From Turritopsis dohrnii (lineage: Eukaryota > Cnidaria > Hydrozoa > Anthoathecata > Oceaniidae), in contig BQMF02000012.1 in assembly GCA_027922465.2 (NCBI GenBank), forward strand, positions 1,054,001-1,118,000: 64,000 nt of DNA, written 5' to 3'. The position numbers were made by a program, and so were the translations under genes. A model generated the notes under the pieces. That model did no database searches, had not been told where the DNA came from, and saw nothing but the letters and a program-made list of their open reading frames with translations. Position 1 is the stretch's first letter. The number at the start of each line of letters is the position of its first letter. Positions 11,419 to 22,256 of this stretch are shown here, in pieces.

Positions 11419-11443
11419 AAAAAAAAAAAAAAAAAAAAAAAAA
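11419..11443 (+). other. Retrotransposon poly(A) tail
   Basis: An uninterrupted run of about 25 A residues directly abuts the right copy of the target duplication, as expected for target-primed reverse transcription of a polyadenylated RNA. Confidence 0.9.
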
Positions 11444-11456
11444 GATAAATTTCCCT
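11444..11456 (+). repeat. Right target-site duplication, 13 bp
   Basis: Exact copy of 8010-8022 (gataaatttccct), followed by the remainder of the interrupted repeat unit (aaacgttgcattcgatt). Confidence 0.9.
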
Positions 11457-12104
11457 AAACGTTGCATTCGATTAGGGTCTCAATACAATGGTTTCACACT
11501 GACGTCGCATAAAATAAATTATAACAATCACTCTCACAACTCAATGTACCATTTTGCATGACTTACAAACAAACAAACAAACAGACAGACGGAGAATTGG
11601 CTATTAATATATAGACTAGCCGCCAAGGCGGCGTCGCTTGCCGCCCATGTTCAGCCTGCGTTGAGTTCACCAAAAATAAAATTAAGGAATTATCAATGAT
11701 AAGTGTGCTCATGTTGTAGAGCTCGAAAAACTGATCAAAAAAATGTATGGGATCGTTTTGCTACGACCAACTGTTACGGAGATATCCTTGATCAAATATT
11801 TTGATGACGTCACAGACCCGTCCCCCCAAAAGAATTAGACCCAAATTTTTCGTCACCCCATCGCCTGTATCGCGGACCCAAAAAACGTCAGTTATCCCTA
11901 TTGGTTACCGAGATAATTTTCCCTAAACGTCGCGTTCTATTTGGGTGTCAATGGAATGGCTTTACACTGACGTAAAAAATAAGAAATGATTTCTCTCGCA
12001 GCTCACCTGCCATTTTGCGTGACTTACAAACAAATAAACAAACAAACGAACAAACAAACAAACAAACAAACAGACGGAGAATCGACTATTGATATATAGA
12101 TGTG

Positions 12105-14155
12105 GAAACCAAACAATTTCCTACGCTTACGCGCGCGGAAATTGAATAAGTTTAGATTTTGAAATAGTGGTGAGGTCGGATCCTGGATAAAGCATCTGAA
12201 GCTCATTCCACTGAACTACAGACTGGTAAATAATAGAGTTTATGCCATATTTGGAGGTATTACATTGTGGTCTGGTGAGTAATCCTAAATAATGACCCCT
12301 GGTGTGATGAAAATCTGGGTATTTCTTTAAGTTGTATGCATTGATCAGAGCTACAGGTGCAGAGTTAGTGAGTATAAGAAACATTAAGGTAACATTAAGC
12401 AGTTTAACTTGATCAGAAAGCTTTGGAATTTCAAGATTCAAGAAAATAGGTGAAGTATGAGCATTATATTTTGAAAAGGTTATCAATCTCAGACACTGCT
12501 TCTGAAGCTTAAAAATCCTTGTACAGTTTGAATTCTGAGCCCAAGTCTGGCAAGCATATCTTAAGTGAGAGTCAAAAAATGAATATTAAAAACGAAGAAG
12601 GATAGATCTAGGAGCAAAATGACGAAGCTTGGAAATAAGACCATTTGCTTTTCTTAGTTTTGTAGAAAGGGTAACAAAATGAGTTTTCCAAGAAAGGTGA
12701 TTGTCTATATGAACTCCTAGATCCTTGACAACAGTACTAAAAGTTAATAGTTTGCCATTTAATTTCAGCCGAACATTGTGGCTGATAATTTTGTGATCAT
12801 TATGAAAACATTGAGAGATATCTTATTTGCGCAAAGCCATTTAAAAAGCCGCTTCAGATCAATGTTTTGATGTTTCTCTATCAATTTAAGAGAGGAATTA
12901 GAATAAAGTAAGCAAGTGTCATCAGCAAATAGAGTAGCTTCACTAAACAGTAGGGTATTTGGAAGGTCATTAATGTATATAATGAATAGTAAAGGTCCTA
13001 AGACAGATCCTTGAGGAACGCCATGAAAAATCTGCCTAAAACCAGATTTCTTACCATTTAGGTTGACATATTGTCTTCTACCTGTTAAATATGATCTGAA
13101 CTATTGATTGCACCTGCCTCGGATACCATAGCGCTCAAGCTTACGTAGAAGGATGTTATGATCCACAGTATCAAATGCCTTCTGCAGGTCAATGAACACA
13201 CCACAAGAGAATTGTCCGTTATCAAGACATTTCCTGATCTTTTCAGTTAATATAATTAATGTGTGGTTAGTAGAATGAGATTTCCTGAAGCTAAATTGTT
13301 TATTAAAAAAAAGACATTATGCTTAACTATGAAGGATGTTAACCTTTCATAAACTAGCTTTTCAAATATTCTGTCTATATTGGAGATCAACGAAATTGGG
13401 CGATAATTATTGACATCTAAGTTTGAACCCTTGTTCTTAAATATAGGAACTACTTTAGTAATTTTAAGCAAATGGGGGAATATTCCAGTTTCAAACGTTA
13501 GGTTGATTAAAGCTGTTAAAATATTTGCAAGTTCAATAGGAACACAATGAAAAATTCTTTGATGAATGCTGGAGTCACCAGTGCTTTTAGAATGATTAAG
13601 GGAATTCATGGTTTTTAACATTTCGTCTATAGTAACAGCTTTGAGGAAAAAAGAATCAGGAGATGTGAGACCAGTAACATAATCTTCAAAGTTACCAAAG
13701 TTAGGAATTTGATCTTGCAGGTTTTGAGCAATGGAACTGAAAAAATCATTAAAAGCACTAGCAACTTCAGATTGATACTCGATGATTTTATTCTCAATTT
13801 TAAGGGAAATGTTACTGATTTTCTTTTCTTTAGTGTTATGAGTAAGTTCATTTATTCCTTTCCAGATTTGTTTTGAGTTGTTAATATTATCGTCAAAAAA
13901 AGTTTGATAGAAGTTTTTCTTGCTTAATTTTATGAGTCGGGTAATTGTGTTGCGGTAGTGTTTATACTTATTATGGAGATTACTTTTGGCTTCCAGATCT
14001 CTACTGTTTATGTACTTCTTCAAGATTTTATCTCTTTTCATTATTGATTTCCTTAATGCTTTAGATATCCAGGGTTTATCTTTATTTAGTATTTGTTTTT
14101 TGGACAATTTTCTTGTGGGAGTGTGCAAATCTACAAGTTTGTTTAGTTTATCCAT
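12105..14155 (-). pseudogene. LINE reverse transcriptase, 3' half of a split element
   Basis: On the minus strand a 299-codon frame (14155 to 13256) begins with the linker between endonuclease and RT (MDKLNKLVDLHTP) and reaches the first RT blocks (KITKVVPIFKNKG, NNYRPISLISNIDRIFEKLV). Further RT motifs continue downstream in shifted frames. The C-terminal part, 12486-12127, holds the typical terminal block (NSIIYQSVVQWNELQ). Frameshifts make it non-functional. The family is APE-type, CR1/Jockey-like. Its start matches the point where the endonuclease fragment at 18013-18760 ends, so both are probably one element split by later insertions. The 3' end abuts the tandem repeats at about 12100. 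Confidence 0.8.
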
Positions 14156-14314
14156 AAAATTTTAAGAGTCACGTGACTGTATCTGAAATGGTTCAGGTCA
14201 ATTGCTCTTAATGGTAACTTAGTGAATAGGATGCTTTAGTGATGAAATAGTTGCTTTTGATTCGTTTACTCACTTAAATTATATATATATTCTCCTATAA
14301 TTGAAATAATAGTT

Positions 14315-14326
14315 TGCGCATGCGCA
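14315..14326. promoter_or_regulatory. NRF1-like palindrome
   Basis: tgcgcatgcgca is a perfect match to the NRF1 consensus. About 60 bp downstream, caatatggcgg resembles a YY1 site and contains the ATG of the frame at 14383. The pair looks like an animal core promoter. Function is inferred only. Confidence 0.4.
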
Positions 14327-14382
14327 ATGGTATTTTCGAAAAAATATTTACTTCTCCCTAGAAAATTTGGTTAAAATCCAAT

Positions 14383-14688
14383 ATGGCGGTTAAAGTGGCG
14401 CAAATTTTTACCGGGCGCGTGGAGAGGATGCTTCTACTTTCGTGGCATAATTTATGCGTATTTTTACTGAAATATTCGTTTCCAGGCTTTTATAGTAAAG
14501 CATGGTCATGGAACTTCTTTGATGTTTGTTTACATTTGGACGCAATGTTGGGAAAACGTAGAAAATGCATCAAATATGTGATATTGATGGAATCCCTACC
14601 CTGTTCACCACACATTCCATACATTCTCCTTTCCAGTAGTGCAAATCCCACACCACATGGTCCTCCAACCTCTGTTCTTTTGGTTTGA
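14383..14688 (+). CDS. Unrecognised 101-residue frame downstream of an NRF1/YY1-like promoter
   Basis: ATG within a YY1-like atggcgg element, 101 codons (MAVKVAQIFTGRVERMLLLS...). No domain is recognised. It could be a first exon that really ends at an internal GT, with the tail being intron, or part of a mobile element. The promoter-like context is the only support. Confidence 0.25.
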   Translation: MAVKVAQIFTGRVERMLLLSWHNLCVFLLKYSFPGFYSKAWSWNFFDVCLHLDAMLGKRRKCIKYVILMESLPCSPHIPYILLSSSANPTPHGPPTSVLLV

Positions 14689-14935
14689 CAGTGTTAGCAA
14701 GACATTTTGATCGAAAATATCAAAATTAACAACAATAGTGTCCTTATAAAAATTTCAATAACATATATGTGAGTTATTCTCATTATTGTTTTAGATATGT
14801 GGCAAGACAAACTCCATTAACAAACCCATTAACAGCACAGAGTATTTCACACATTGCCAAACATGATTAGTCGAATCCTTTTGTTTTGGAAAATGAGTAA
14901 CAGGAAATAAAAGAATATTTATTTCAATTTCATAA

Positions 14936-15320
14936 TACATGTTTGTTTTTTTTTTATAAGCATAACACTTATAAGCATATACAGGCTCAGATTTGCTGAT
15001 TTTTTAAGCATAATAAGCATAAAGCAAGCCTGAAATATATTGCTAAAGTAGTCTAAATATGCGGTCATTTTTTTCAATTTCCCCAAAAAGAATTTACTCC
15101 ATTGCTTGAATGTCTGAAAGAAGACAATTCCACTGTTTTTAACATTTTCCCGAGCTTTCGAATCGAATGTGCACTGTTTCCCAAACCTTAGCTCACCTTA
15201 GAAAAAGTAGAAAATTTAAGCATATATCATAAGCATATGCTAAGCCTTGATTCATTGAGGTCTTAAGCATATACGAGCCTGACCAAGGGGCAGACACTTG
15301 CTTATAAAAAAAAACATGTA
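14936..15320. mobile_element. MITE with catgttt...ataagca inverted repeats
   Basis: Left end catgtttgttttttttttat followed by aagca, and right end tgcttataaaaaaaaacatg, form a ~22-25-bp inverted repeat with TA at both outer borders, the probable target duplication. The interior holds many taagcata / tatgctta blocks. No ORF. Confidence 0.7.
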
Positions 15321-15500
15321 TTCGTTGTAGGAATTTTATTCATTAAATCTGTGTTTAAGATTTACGTGTTAGCCTGTCATTTTGTTCCTTGAATCTAGTT
15401 AAGGAAACATTTAAATTACACGTACTTTTTTCATCATTAAAGCCTAGTGAAAGACATTAGAACTAAAGCTTCTGAATTTTTCACGACTAGTAACTAAAAG

Positions 15501-16015
15501 TACCTTAAGGGAAGAAATTGTTTGCGGAAGAAATTTGAACTTTTTTTTGCGGAATTTATTTTTGCGGATTTCGCTCAAATCCGCAAAAATTAATTCTGCA
15601 AAAATGAATAAATATTGGTCATGCGCAAAAATAAATTCTGCAAAATTTTCTAAATTTTTCGTCCGCAAGGAAAAAAGTTGAGGTTATTGAACATCTAAGG
15701 ACTTATTATTACTCTTCGTCAATAACAATACAAGCAGTATCTGCACTTACACTATAATACGTATAACTGATATTATAACTGATGAAAAATAGATGTTATT
15801 CCATAAATCTGCTCTTTCAGACACTGAATTAGGTGTTTCCCTATTTTCGATTTTATTAAATTTATTGTATTCGCAAAAATTAATGTCGCAAAATCTCTTT
15901 TGAAGTCGTCATTCGCAAAAATTTCTTCCGCAAAATATGGCATTTTTGGGTCATTTATCCGCAAAAGTATATTCCGCAAAAATTTCTTCCGCAAACAATT
16001 TCTTCCTTTAAGGTA
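15501..16015. mobile_element. MITE with 36-bp terminal inverted repeats
   Basis: The left end, taccttaagggaagaaattg and on to position 15536, matches the complement of the right end (15980-16015) at 35 of 36 positions. The outer TA may be the duplication. The interior is full of gcaaaa and ttccgcaaa repeats. No transposase. It lies between the two unrecognised frames at 14383 and 16825. Confidence 0.85.
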
Positions 16016-16277
16016 CATTAAAATGTATGTAACCACCTGTTATGCAAAAGAACGATATTGTATTAGTGTGTTATATTTTATGCAAAATTTTGTATAATGT
16101 AAATATTCTGTAGATATGTATATAAATATTCTGTGGTTTTAACATCTGCTAGAAAGCTGAACTGCTATTAGATTTCTTTTGCAAAACATGGAAGGAAACC
16201 CCTTCTGCTTTTTTTGTGATATGTCGTATCATTATTTGAAAGGAGTTGGAACAATTATGCCGTTTTTCACCCTAGCT

Positions 16278-16825
16278 TCATTCCTTGTGATGAAATTTTT
16301 CTTTCCATTCAAAGAATTGAAATAATTTGTTGCAGTTTGAACAAATCAGCTTCAAACACTCTACCAAACTTTTTTACATTCTCCAAACAGACTGCACACA
16401 TATCTGTCAGTAAAATTATAGGCCACTCTTTTTTTTAAAAAAAAAAAAACAGGCAGCATTGATTCTGCAGATTATTGAGAGATTACCATGGAAAGTCACT
16501 GGGTCGTTTGGCAGCTTTTTCCTACATATTCTGCATGTTTTTGCAGGTTATCTTCATGTGAGGCATCGGCCATGATGGATTTTGGGGTTCCTAAAAAATA
16601 TTTGATTTTCTTCAAAACAAAAAAATACAGGACAATGATTCCAACACTAATATTTAGAGGGAGGGTTCTAGCAAATGTGTAAATGATAGGTTTTACTGTG
16701 AAAACTTTAGAAAAGGTGTATTTCAACTTCAAAGTTGAAGCTTTATTTGACAATAAAGTTTGCTGATACTTTCCCGCGAAAAACAAAGTTCTCGTCAAAA
16801 AATCGCACAACCTTTCCTTATCCAT
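16278..16825 (-). pseudogene. Possible zinc-finger gene remnant
   Basis: On the minus strand an ATG-led 109-codon frame runs 16825-16496 and contains one hydrophobic segment (ISVGIIVLYFFVL). In other frames downstream are paired-cysteine blocks: a CRICRKKLPNDP segment (about 16546-16450), then MCAVCLENVKKFGR and ICSNCNKLF pieces (about 16410-16280). The blocks are separated by a T/A homopolymer tract (16428-16450), which suggests frame decay or missed tiny introns. An NRF1-like site lies about 140 bp upstream of the ATG. Family not recognised; ZAD- or BED-like fingers are possible. Confidence 0.3.
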
Positions 16826-16964
16826 AATCCTTGGTTACCTACCTTTCAATTGTATTGCATTACATTCCAGTATACGCAGTATTTTTCCCAATTTAGACGA
16901 AAAATTTGGGGCTTGTGTGAGGACTTCGAGAGCTTGCCTCTTCGTATTTTTGCGAGATTTATCT

Positions 16965-16976
16965 GACGCATGCGCA
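16965..16976. promoter_or_regulatory. NRF1-like site
   Basis: gacgcatgcgca is close to the palindromic NRF1 consensus, upstream of the minus-strand ATG at 16825. A third similar site (atgcgcatgcgt) lies at about 30237 inside a MITE, so the motif can also travel with repeats. Confidence 0.35.
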
Positions 16977-17209
16977 TTTTTGAATGTTTTCCTATGTCCG
17001 CCTTGCACTGCAGAGTGAACGAACGTGAGTTGTAGGAAAAACCTGTCTAAATTTAGCTCTCAATCTCTGACATTCAATCAGGCATAACTTTGGAACAAAT
17101 AATCGTTATAAGGCAATCGGCCCCTCCTTAGAAAGCTAAGAGATAGCCGCGTCTTTCTACAAAATTCTTATAGGGCCCTATTCAGCTCTAAAAATCACCT
17201 GAACAGCCT

Positions 17210-18012
17210 ATATTTAGTCTAAAAAATACAACGTTGCCGAATTGCCAAATTATGTTCAAATCTAATAAAATGACTGGCAAATTCAAAATCAGCAACTTCT
17301 AATTGTGCGCTGTAGAAATTTTTATGAATATTGTAGAACTTTCTAAGTTTGATCCAAATTTGGCCCGAATTACCCATTTCTGGTCAAATCTGACAAAATG
17401 ACTGACAAATTCGTAATCAGCACCTTTCAAATGTGATCGGCGCAAGATTTTTTGAAATTTGAAGAACTTTCTAAATTTGGAGCAAATTTGACCTAAACTG
17501 GCCAATTTTAGTCAAACCTGGCAATATCATTGTCAAATTTGAAATCAGCACCTTTCAATTGTGATCCGTGCAAAATTTCATGAAAGTTGAAGAACTTTCG
17601 AAATTTGGTCCAAATTTGATCTAAATTGGCCAATTTTAGTCAAACCTGACAAAATCATTGCCAAATTTGAAATCAGCACCTTTCAATTGTGATCCGTGCA
17701 AAATTTCATGAAAATTGAAGAACTTTCGAAATTTGGTCCAAATTTGGGCTAAATCGGCCAATTTTAGTCAAACCTGGCAATATCATTGTCAAATTTGAAA
17801 TCAGCACCTTTCAATTGTGATCCGTGCAAAATTTCATGAAAATTGAAGAACTGGAAGTCCTAATTTGACCAAACTTGCGAATTCGGTAACGATGTCGTGT
17901 AAACGCTGCACGAAAACGTTCATAACTCGGAGGAGTAGTAGTAGTAGGAGGACGAGGAGGAGAAACCGCGGGTATTTTAAATACTTTACTCCACCACGGG
18001 TGTCCTAAAGTC
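17210..18012. mobile_element. Tandem-unit TIR family (copy 3)
   Basis: About five ~120-bp units are related to those at 3307 and 6041. The right end is shared with copy 1: cgggtattttaaatacttta, then gtcctaaagtc ending at 18012. The left side shares gccgaattgccaaatta with copy 1, but the left inverted repeat is not found, so the left end is truncated or replaced. The intact right end joins directly onto the split LINE endonuclease. Confidence 0.75.
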
Positions 18013-18760
18013 AATTAAAAGAGATGTTAGGATCTTTATTTCCAAGTTCAAGATATGTATTCCAATCAATTGATCTAAAATCAGTATAAAGATTTCTGTA
18101 TTAAATTTTTTCCAATCCTTATACGTTTTTGATGGATTAATAGGCTTTTTGATGGAGTTATCTAAAATTACAAATTGGGCTAAATGATCCGAAATGCCAG
18201 AAATAAAATTACCTGATACTGATTTAAACGAATGGGGTGAAATCAAAATATTGTCAATCAAAGTTTGAGAAGAATTGCCTATTGTAGTAGGAAGGTTAAT
18301 GTAAGGGAGCATGAGATAGTTACCAAGGATATCAAGAAAATTGGCTTTGTGACTTTCATTGTTTTTTATCAGATTTAGATTAAAATCACCTAAAAGAACA
18401 AGAAGCTTACCTTGGCGGTTTACCTTTTCTAGTAGAGGAAGAAGAAAATTATCGGAGAAATCTGAAGGAGAAAGAGCATGGTGTCTGTAAATAGTACCAA
18501 CCACAATATTCGGCTGAATTTTGACGTGAATTTCTGCAAATGTTGATTCCAGAAGTTTAGGGGAGTACGTAAAAGTCTCAAGATCAAATCTTCTAAAAGA
18601 AGTAGTAGGACATTGGGACATTGAAGATTTTGAAATCATCTTGTTAAAAGAGAGTGTATCATAATATCTGCAATCAAGAGATTTCAGGTTTTCAGAGTGT
18701 TGTGTCCGTAAAATCGAAGAGAAAAAGTTTTCTTCGTTATAAAAGCTTAATGGAAGATTC
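18013..18760 (-). pseudogene. LINE AP-endonuclease fragment, 5' half of the split element
   Basis: The minus-strand frame shows AP-endonuclease motifs of LINEs: VVGTIYRHHA, LVLLGDFNLNLI (the GDFN block), TLIDNILI and GISDHLAQF (the SDH block). A short N-terminal piece (LDCRYYD) precedes it, but the segment between them is deleted, and one frameshift lies near the C-terminal end. It stops at 18013 where the copy-3 repeat starts. The missing continuation appears at 14155, so 14156-18012 separates the two halves. On its 5' side it borders BEL/Pao sequence. Confidence 0.75.
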
Positions 18761-18769
18761 CATAAAACA

Positions 18770-19836
18770 CCAAGAGCCCTTTCTGTAGCACATATTATGT
18801 CATCACAAATGCTTACCTCCTTTACGATTGGGCCATCATCTGTCAGGTTCTTCGCAAAGCATAATTTGCACAGCTAGCAGATGAAGTCGCCCCAAACACA
18901 TGTACTCTCATTTCATAGTCGACAGGTGGCCTCGTAATGTCATGACCTTCCCACCATAAAAATCTGAGGAATGATCTTTGATTTTCAGGAACAAACACCT
19001 GATAGTACATAGCCTGAATGTCAGCCATGATACCAATCCTTTCCTGTCTGAACCGGGTCAATATTCCCACAAGTTGGTTAGTTAAATCAGGTCCACTCAA
19101 TAGTTCACTGTTTAATGATTTTCCATCACATTCTGCACCACAATCCAAGACAACACGGATCTTTCCGGGCTTTTTGGGGGTGGTATACCCCATGATGCGG
19201 TAAATACCATGTCTTTCCAATTGGGACAGGAGATGCACACTTGACAGCATACCCTTCTGATATTACCTTGTCCATGAAACCTTTATAATCATTGAAGAAT
19301 TTATGATCTTTCATCAACTTCTTCTTCAGGTATGTAAGTCGTCTCTCTGCGACAAATCTGTTATCAGGAAATACAGGTTCTCTTTTGAAAGGAAGAGGCA
19401 GAACATAATGCCCATCTTTCTTAGTTACTCCTTCTTCCATAATTCGCATAAATTCCTTTTCATCTTCAGATAAAGCTTCATCGTCCTTCAACATCTTTGA
19501 TCCAGTGACTTTATTTTCAATGAAATCATTAGTGTAAAGTTTCTCCAACATACTCTTAATTTCTTCTTCCTTGACAGTGGTTGTTACTTCAAAATGATGT
19601 TTTGTTATTCTTTGGTCGCATCCATCTCGAACAGCAATTCTGCTACATTTAACATTCTTCTTGTTTTGTCCACTAATAGGACCCACAACACACCAACCAA
19701 GGATTGTTTTGTAAGCATAAGGACCCTCATCTTGGCTGCTAATCACTTCAATTGGCTCCAGTGCTTTCAAACAATTTGCTCCTATCAGCAATTCCACCTT
19801 GACTTCGTCTTTATCAGGAAAATAATGCAATATTGA
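18770..19836 (-). pseudogene. BEL/Pao retrotransposon reverse transcriptase, truncated and frameshifted
   Basis: 19830-19126 and 19250-18843 overlap in different frames. The first carries the gag-pol spacer and N-terminal RT (VELLIGANCLKALEPIEV, LKKKLMKD, YLPHHGVYHP). The second carries the RT core (RVVLDCGAECDGKSLN, GIMADIQAMYYQVFV). A further piece down to about 18770 has TERALGVLW. The YVDD region is missing between them. RNase H and integrase are absent because the LINE sequence starts near 18760. The frame change at 19126-19250 disables it. Confidence 0.85.
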
Positions 19837-22256
19837 TTAAAGATGCTTCCATTTCTTCAACTTCTGTTTAGTTGCTACTTCTTCAGGATCAACGGGAAGC
19901 TCATCTCTTGTATACGAATTTGGCAATTTCAACTTCATTGGTGCAGCATCTTTATTCAAACTGCTGACAGATAAACCTTCAACAACAGAAAATTCAATTC
20001 TTTCTGTTCCATTGATCGTCTTTACAGACAATGAAGTCTTTCTTCCACTTAAACCAAGATTTGCAACTAGACTGTCAGCAACAAACGTAGCTTGACTGCA
20101 GCTATCTAACATTGCCATAATTGTAACATATCTGCTAGTTGTCGGATGAAATACTTTCACTGGAACAATACACATACTTAACACGTGACCATAAGATGTG
20201 TAGAATGAATTCTTAACAGTTGATGTTGTTGTTGATGTCGTATCTTCACTGCATGGTGCTTCAGTCAATAGAGATTCTTTCTTCTTCACCTTTAACTGAA
20301 AACCATGTAGAGATGTTGGATGCTTCCTCGCACAAACTTTGCAAGTTCTTCGTTTCGTACATGTTCTTGCACTGTGAGTAGACAAAATTGGTAGATAACA
20401 ACCATAACATAATTTTCGTTTCCCAAGGAATTTGCTCCGTTCGTCAACTGGAATCTTCATGAATTCGACACAGTCATCAAAATCATGTGATCCTTTATCA
20501 CAGTACTGACAATACTGAAGTTTACTACCAAGCTGCTGTGATTCATCTTTATCCGTCTTAATTGCCAATGTTTTATAATTTCTTTGCTTCTTGTCTGGTG
20601 GCTTGTCTTCATACATATTCTGCTTGATAGCATCTCTTGAATACAACGGATCATTGACTAGTAGTGTCTCCTGCTCAACAAATTTAACAAGCTCTGCCAA
20701 CCTTGGCTCTGTCTTCTGACGAAACATTATCACCTTTCTATTCCAGCGATCAACTAAAGGAACTGGCAGTTTAGAGATGAGCATACAAATCGTTTCAGGA
20801 GAATCTAATATGTTCCAATCATCACAAATGAAGCTTTCACATTTTACGATGAAGTTCAAGAACTCTCTGAAGCCTTTGCCATCGCTGAACGTAATAGCTG
20901 GCCAGTTTCGAATTTGTTTTCTGTATGTAGCTAGAATTAGATGAGGATCTCCATACCGCTTGTGTAGCAATCTTACTGCTTCATTATATCCATTCTTCTT
21001 GAATTGGATGCAGTGCTTTATTGTTTCTCTTGCCTCACCGGTTGTATACTTCATCAGCCTTACCAATCTTCCCTTCTGATCATCAGTCTTTGTCTCTACT
21101 ACTTCTTTGAACATCATCATGAAGAAGTTGAAGTCTAGAGGGTCACCATTGAAAGCTTCATCATCTACTTCAGGTGCAGACTGAACTTTCAGCAATTGAC
21201 ACAGCATCTCATTAACCCGCGTAGAACTACTTGTAGATGAACTTGCTTCCTTCTTCATAGCTGAGTCTTTGATCCATCGTCGTTGACATGAACTATTGTA
21301 ATGACTATTGAAGTTGTCATCAACGTCATCCCCTTTTAAATCGTTTGCTGTATCAGGATACTTCTTGTCAGCTGAGGTTTCCAAATCTTCCTTGATGTCA
21401 TTCGCCTTTTGTTCATTTAACATATTGAGATGCTCATCTTTGATTCTGATCTGATCATCTTGTTGCTGGAGCACTTTCATTCTAGCTGATGCTTTTGCCA
21501 TTTCTTGCCGATGCTTCCAACTAGCAGCAAGAAATGAAGTCTTGTATTACTCTTCAAGGAAGTCTGCTTCTGTCTGCAGTTCCGCAATTCTCAAATTTTC
21601 TTTTAACATTTGTTCTTTAACTGACCCATTTGAAGAATTTGAACTCCTCGTGCTTCTGGAACATGAAGAGCTTTTACTTGAGCCTTTACCAGCACCAGAT
21701 CTAATGCTTTTAGATTTACGGCTTGTTCTGGAACACCGACTACCAACATCCTACTTCTGCTTGAACTCCCTTAAGACACTGATGGCTTGATGCTTAATAT
21801 TGAATATTTCATCATCAATGGTATCGTACCATCCATCGTCATTGGCCTTCTCTTCTATAGGGACAAACTTAGTGTATTTGCGATGAGCTTCCTGGAATAA
21901 TCAAGCTGTGTCATCATACTGAGATAAGGCTTCTTCAATAGCTGTTATCGATCCAAGAGATAGCAGTTTATTGATGGCGGTACCCTTTTCTCTCTAATCG
22001 ATTCACCATTCTATTTCGATCCTTCAAAAGGAGTGAGCAGTTGATACTCACTTGATTTGGCTGTCATTCTTGTCGTACGTGTTGGTCTGGACTCCTTCCT
22101 CTGCATTCTGATCTAATGGATCTCCATCACCATCTAGGTCCTCTCCCTTGTGATGTCTCGTCATCAAACATAGCATCAGCAACAAGATCCATCCTTAGGT
22201 GGCACCATATTATCTTCAACTTGCCAATCTGCTGGTATTTCTTCGGTAGTTGACAT
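19837..22256 (-). pseudogene. BEL/Pao gag and aspartic protease region
   Basis: The longest open part, 21501-19837 (554 codons), carries the DUF1759 gag domain (FNGDPLDFNFFMMMFKEVVE), zinc knuckles (CQYCDKGSHDFDDC, then CKVCARKHP) and the retroviral-type protease (AMLDSCSQATFV). Upstream, a Ser/Arg-rich and coiled-coil gag N-terminus is visible back to a likely ATG at 22256 (MSTTEEIPADWQVE), but it is broken by an in-frame TAA near 21543 and other disruptions. It was the 5' part of a minus-strand LTR retroelement whose pol continues into the 18770-19836 fragment. Confidence 0.85.

Larger units (their letters stand above)
8023..11443 (+). mobile_element. Full-length non-LTR retrotransposon with restriction-like endonuclease
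   Basis: A 3.42-kb element bounded by the 13-bp duplication and ending in about 25 A residues (11419-11443). It has a short 5' region, one long ORF (8191-11307) and a ~110-bp 3' UTR. Single-ORF structure, central reverse transcriptase and C-terminal CCHC plus PD-(D/E)XK-like nuclease place it in the R2/NeSL-like group of RLE elements. The 5' end shows a 22-bp tandem duplication (8018-8039 and 8040-8061). The intact ORF and perfect TSD indicate recent insertion. Confidence 0.9.
6941..12100. repeat. Tandem array of ~0.5-0.7 kb dispersed-repeat units
   Basis: Three units start with the same GC-rich motif, gccgccaaggcggcgtcgct or close variants, at about 6941, 7683 and 11620. Each goes on with cgccgcccatgttcagc and ends in (aaac)n/(agac)n tracts plus gacggagaatcggctattaa, seen near 7650, 11590 and 12075. 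The unit lengths are about 740, 516 (after removing the inserted retroelement) and 480 bp. The A/C microsatellite and attaatatataga tail resemble 3' ends of non-LTR elements or SINEs. No protein is encoded. Confidence 0.75.
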
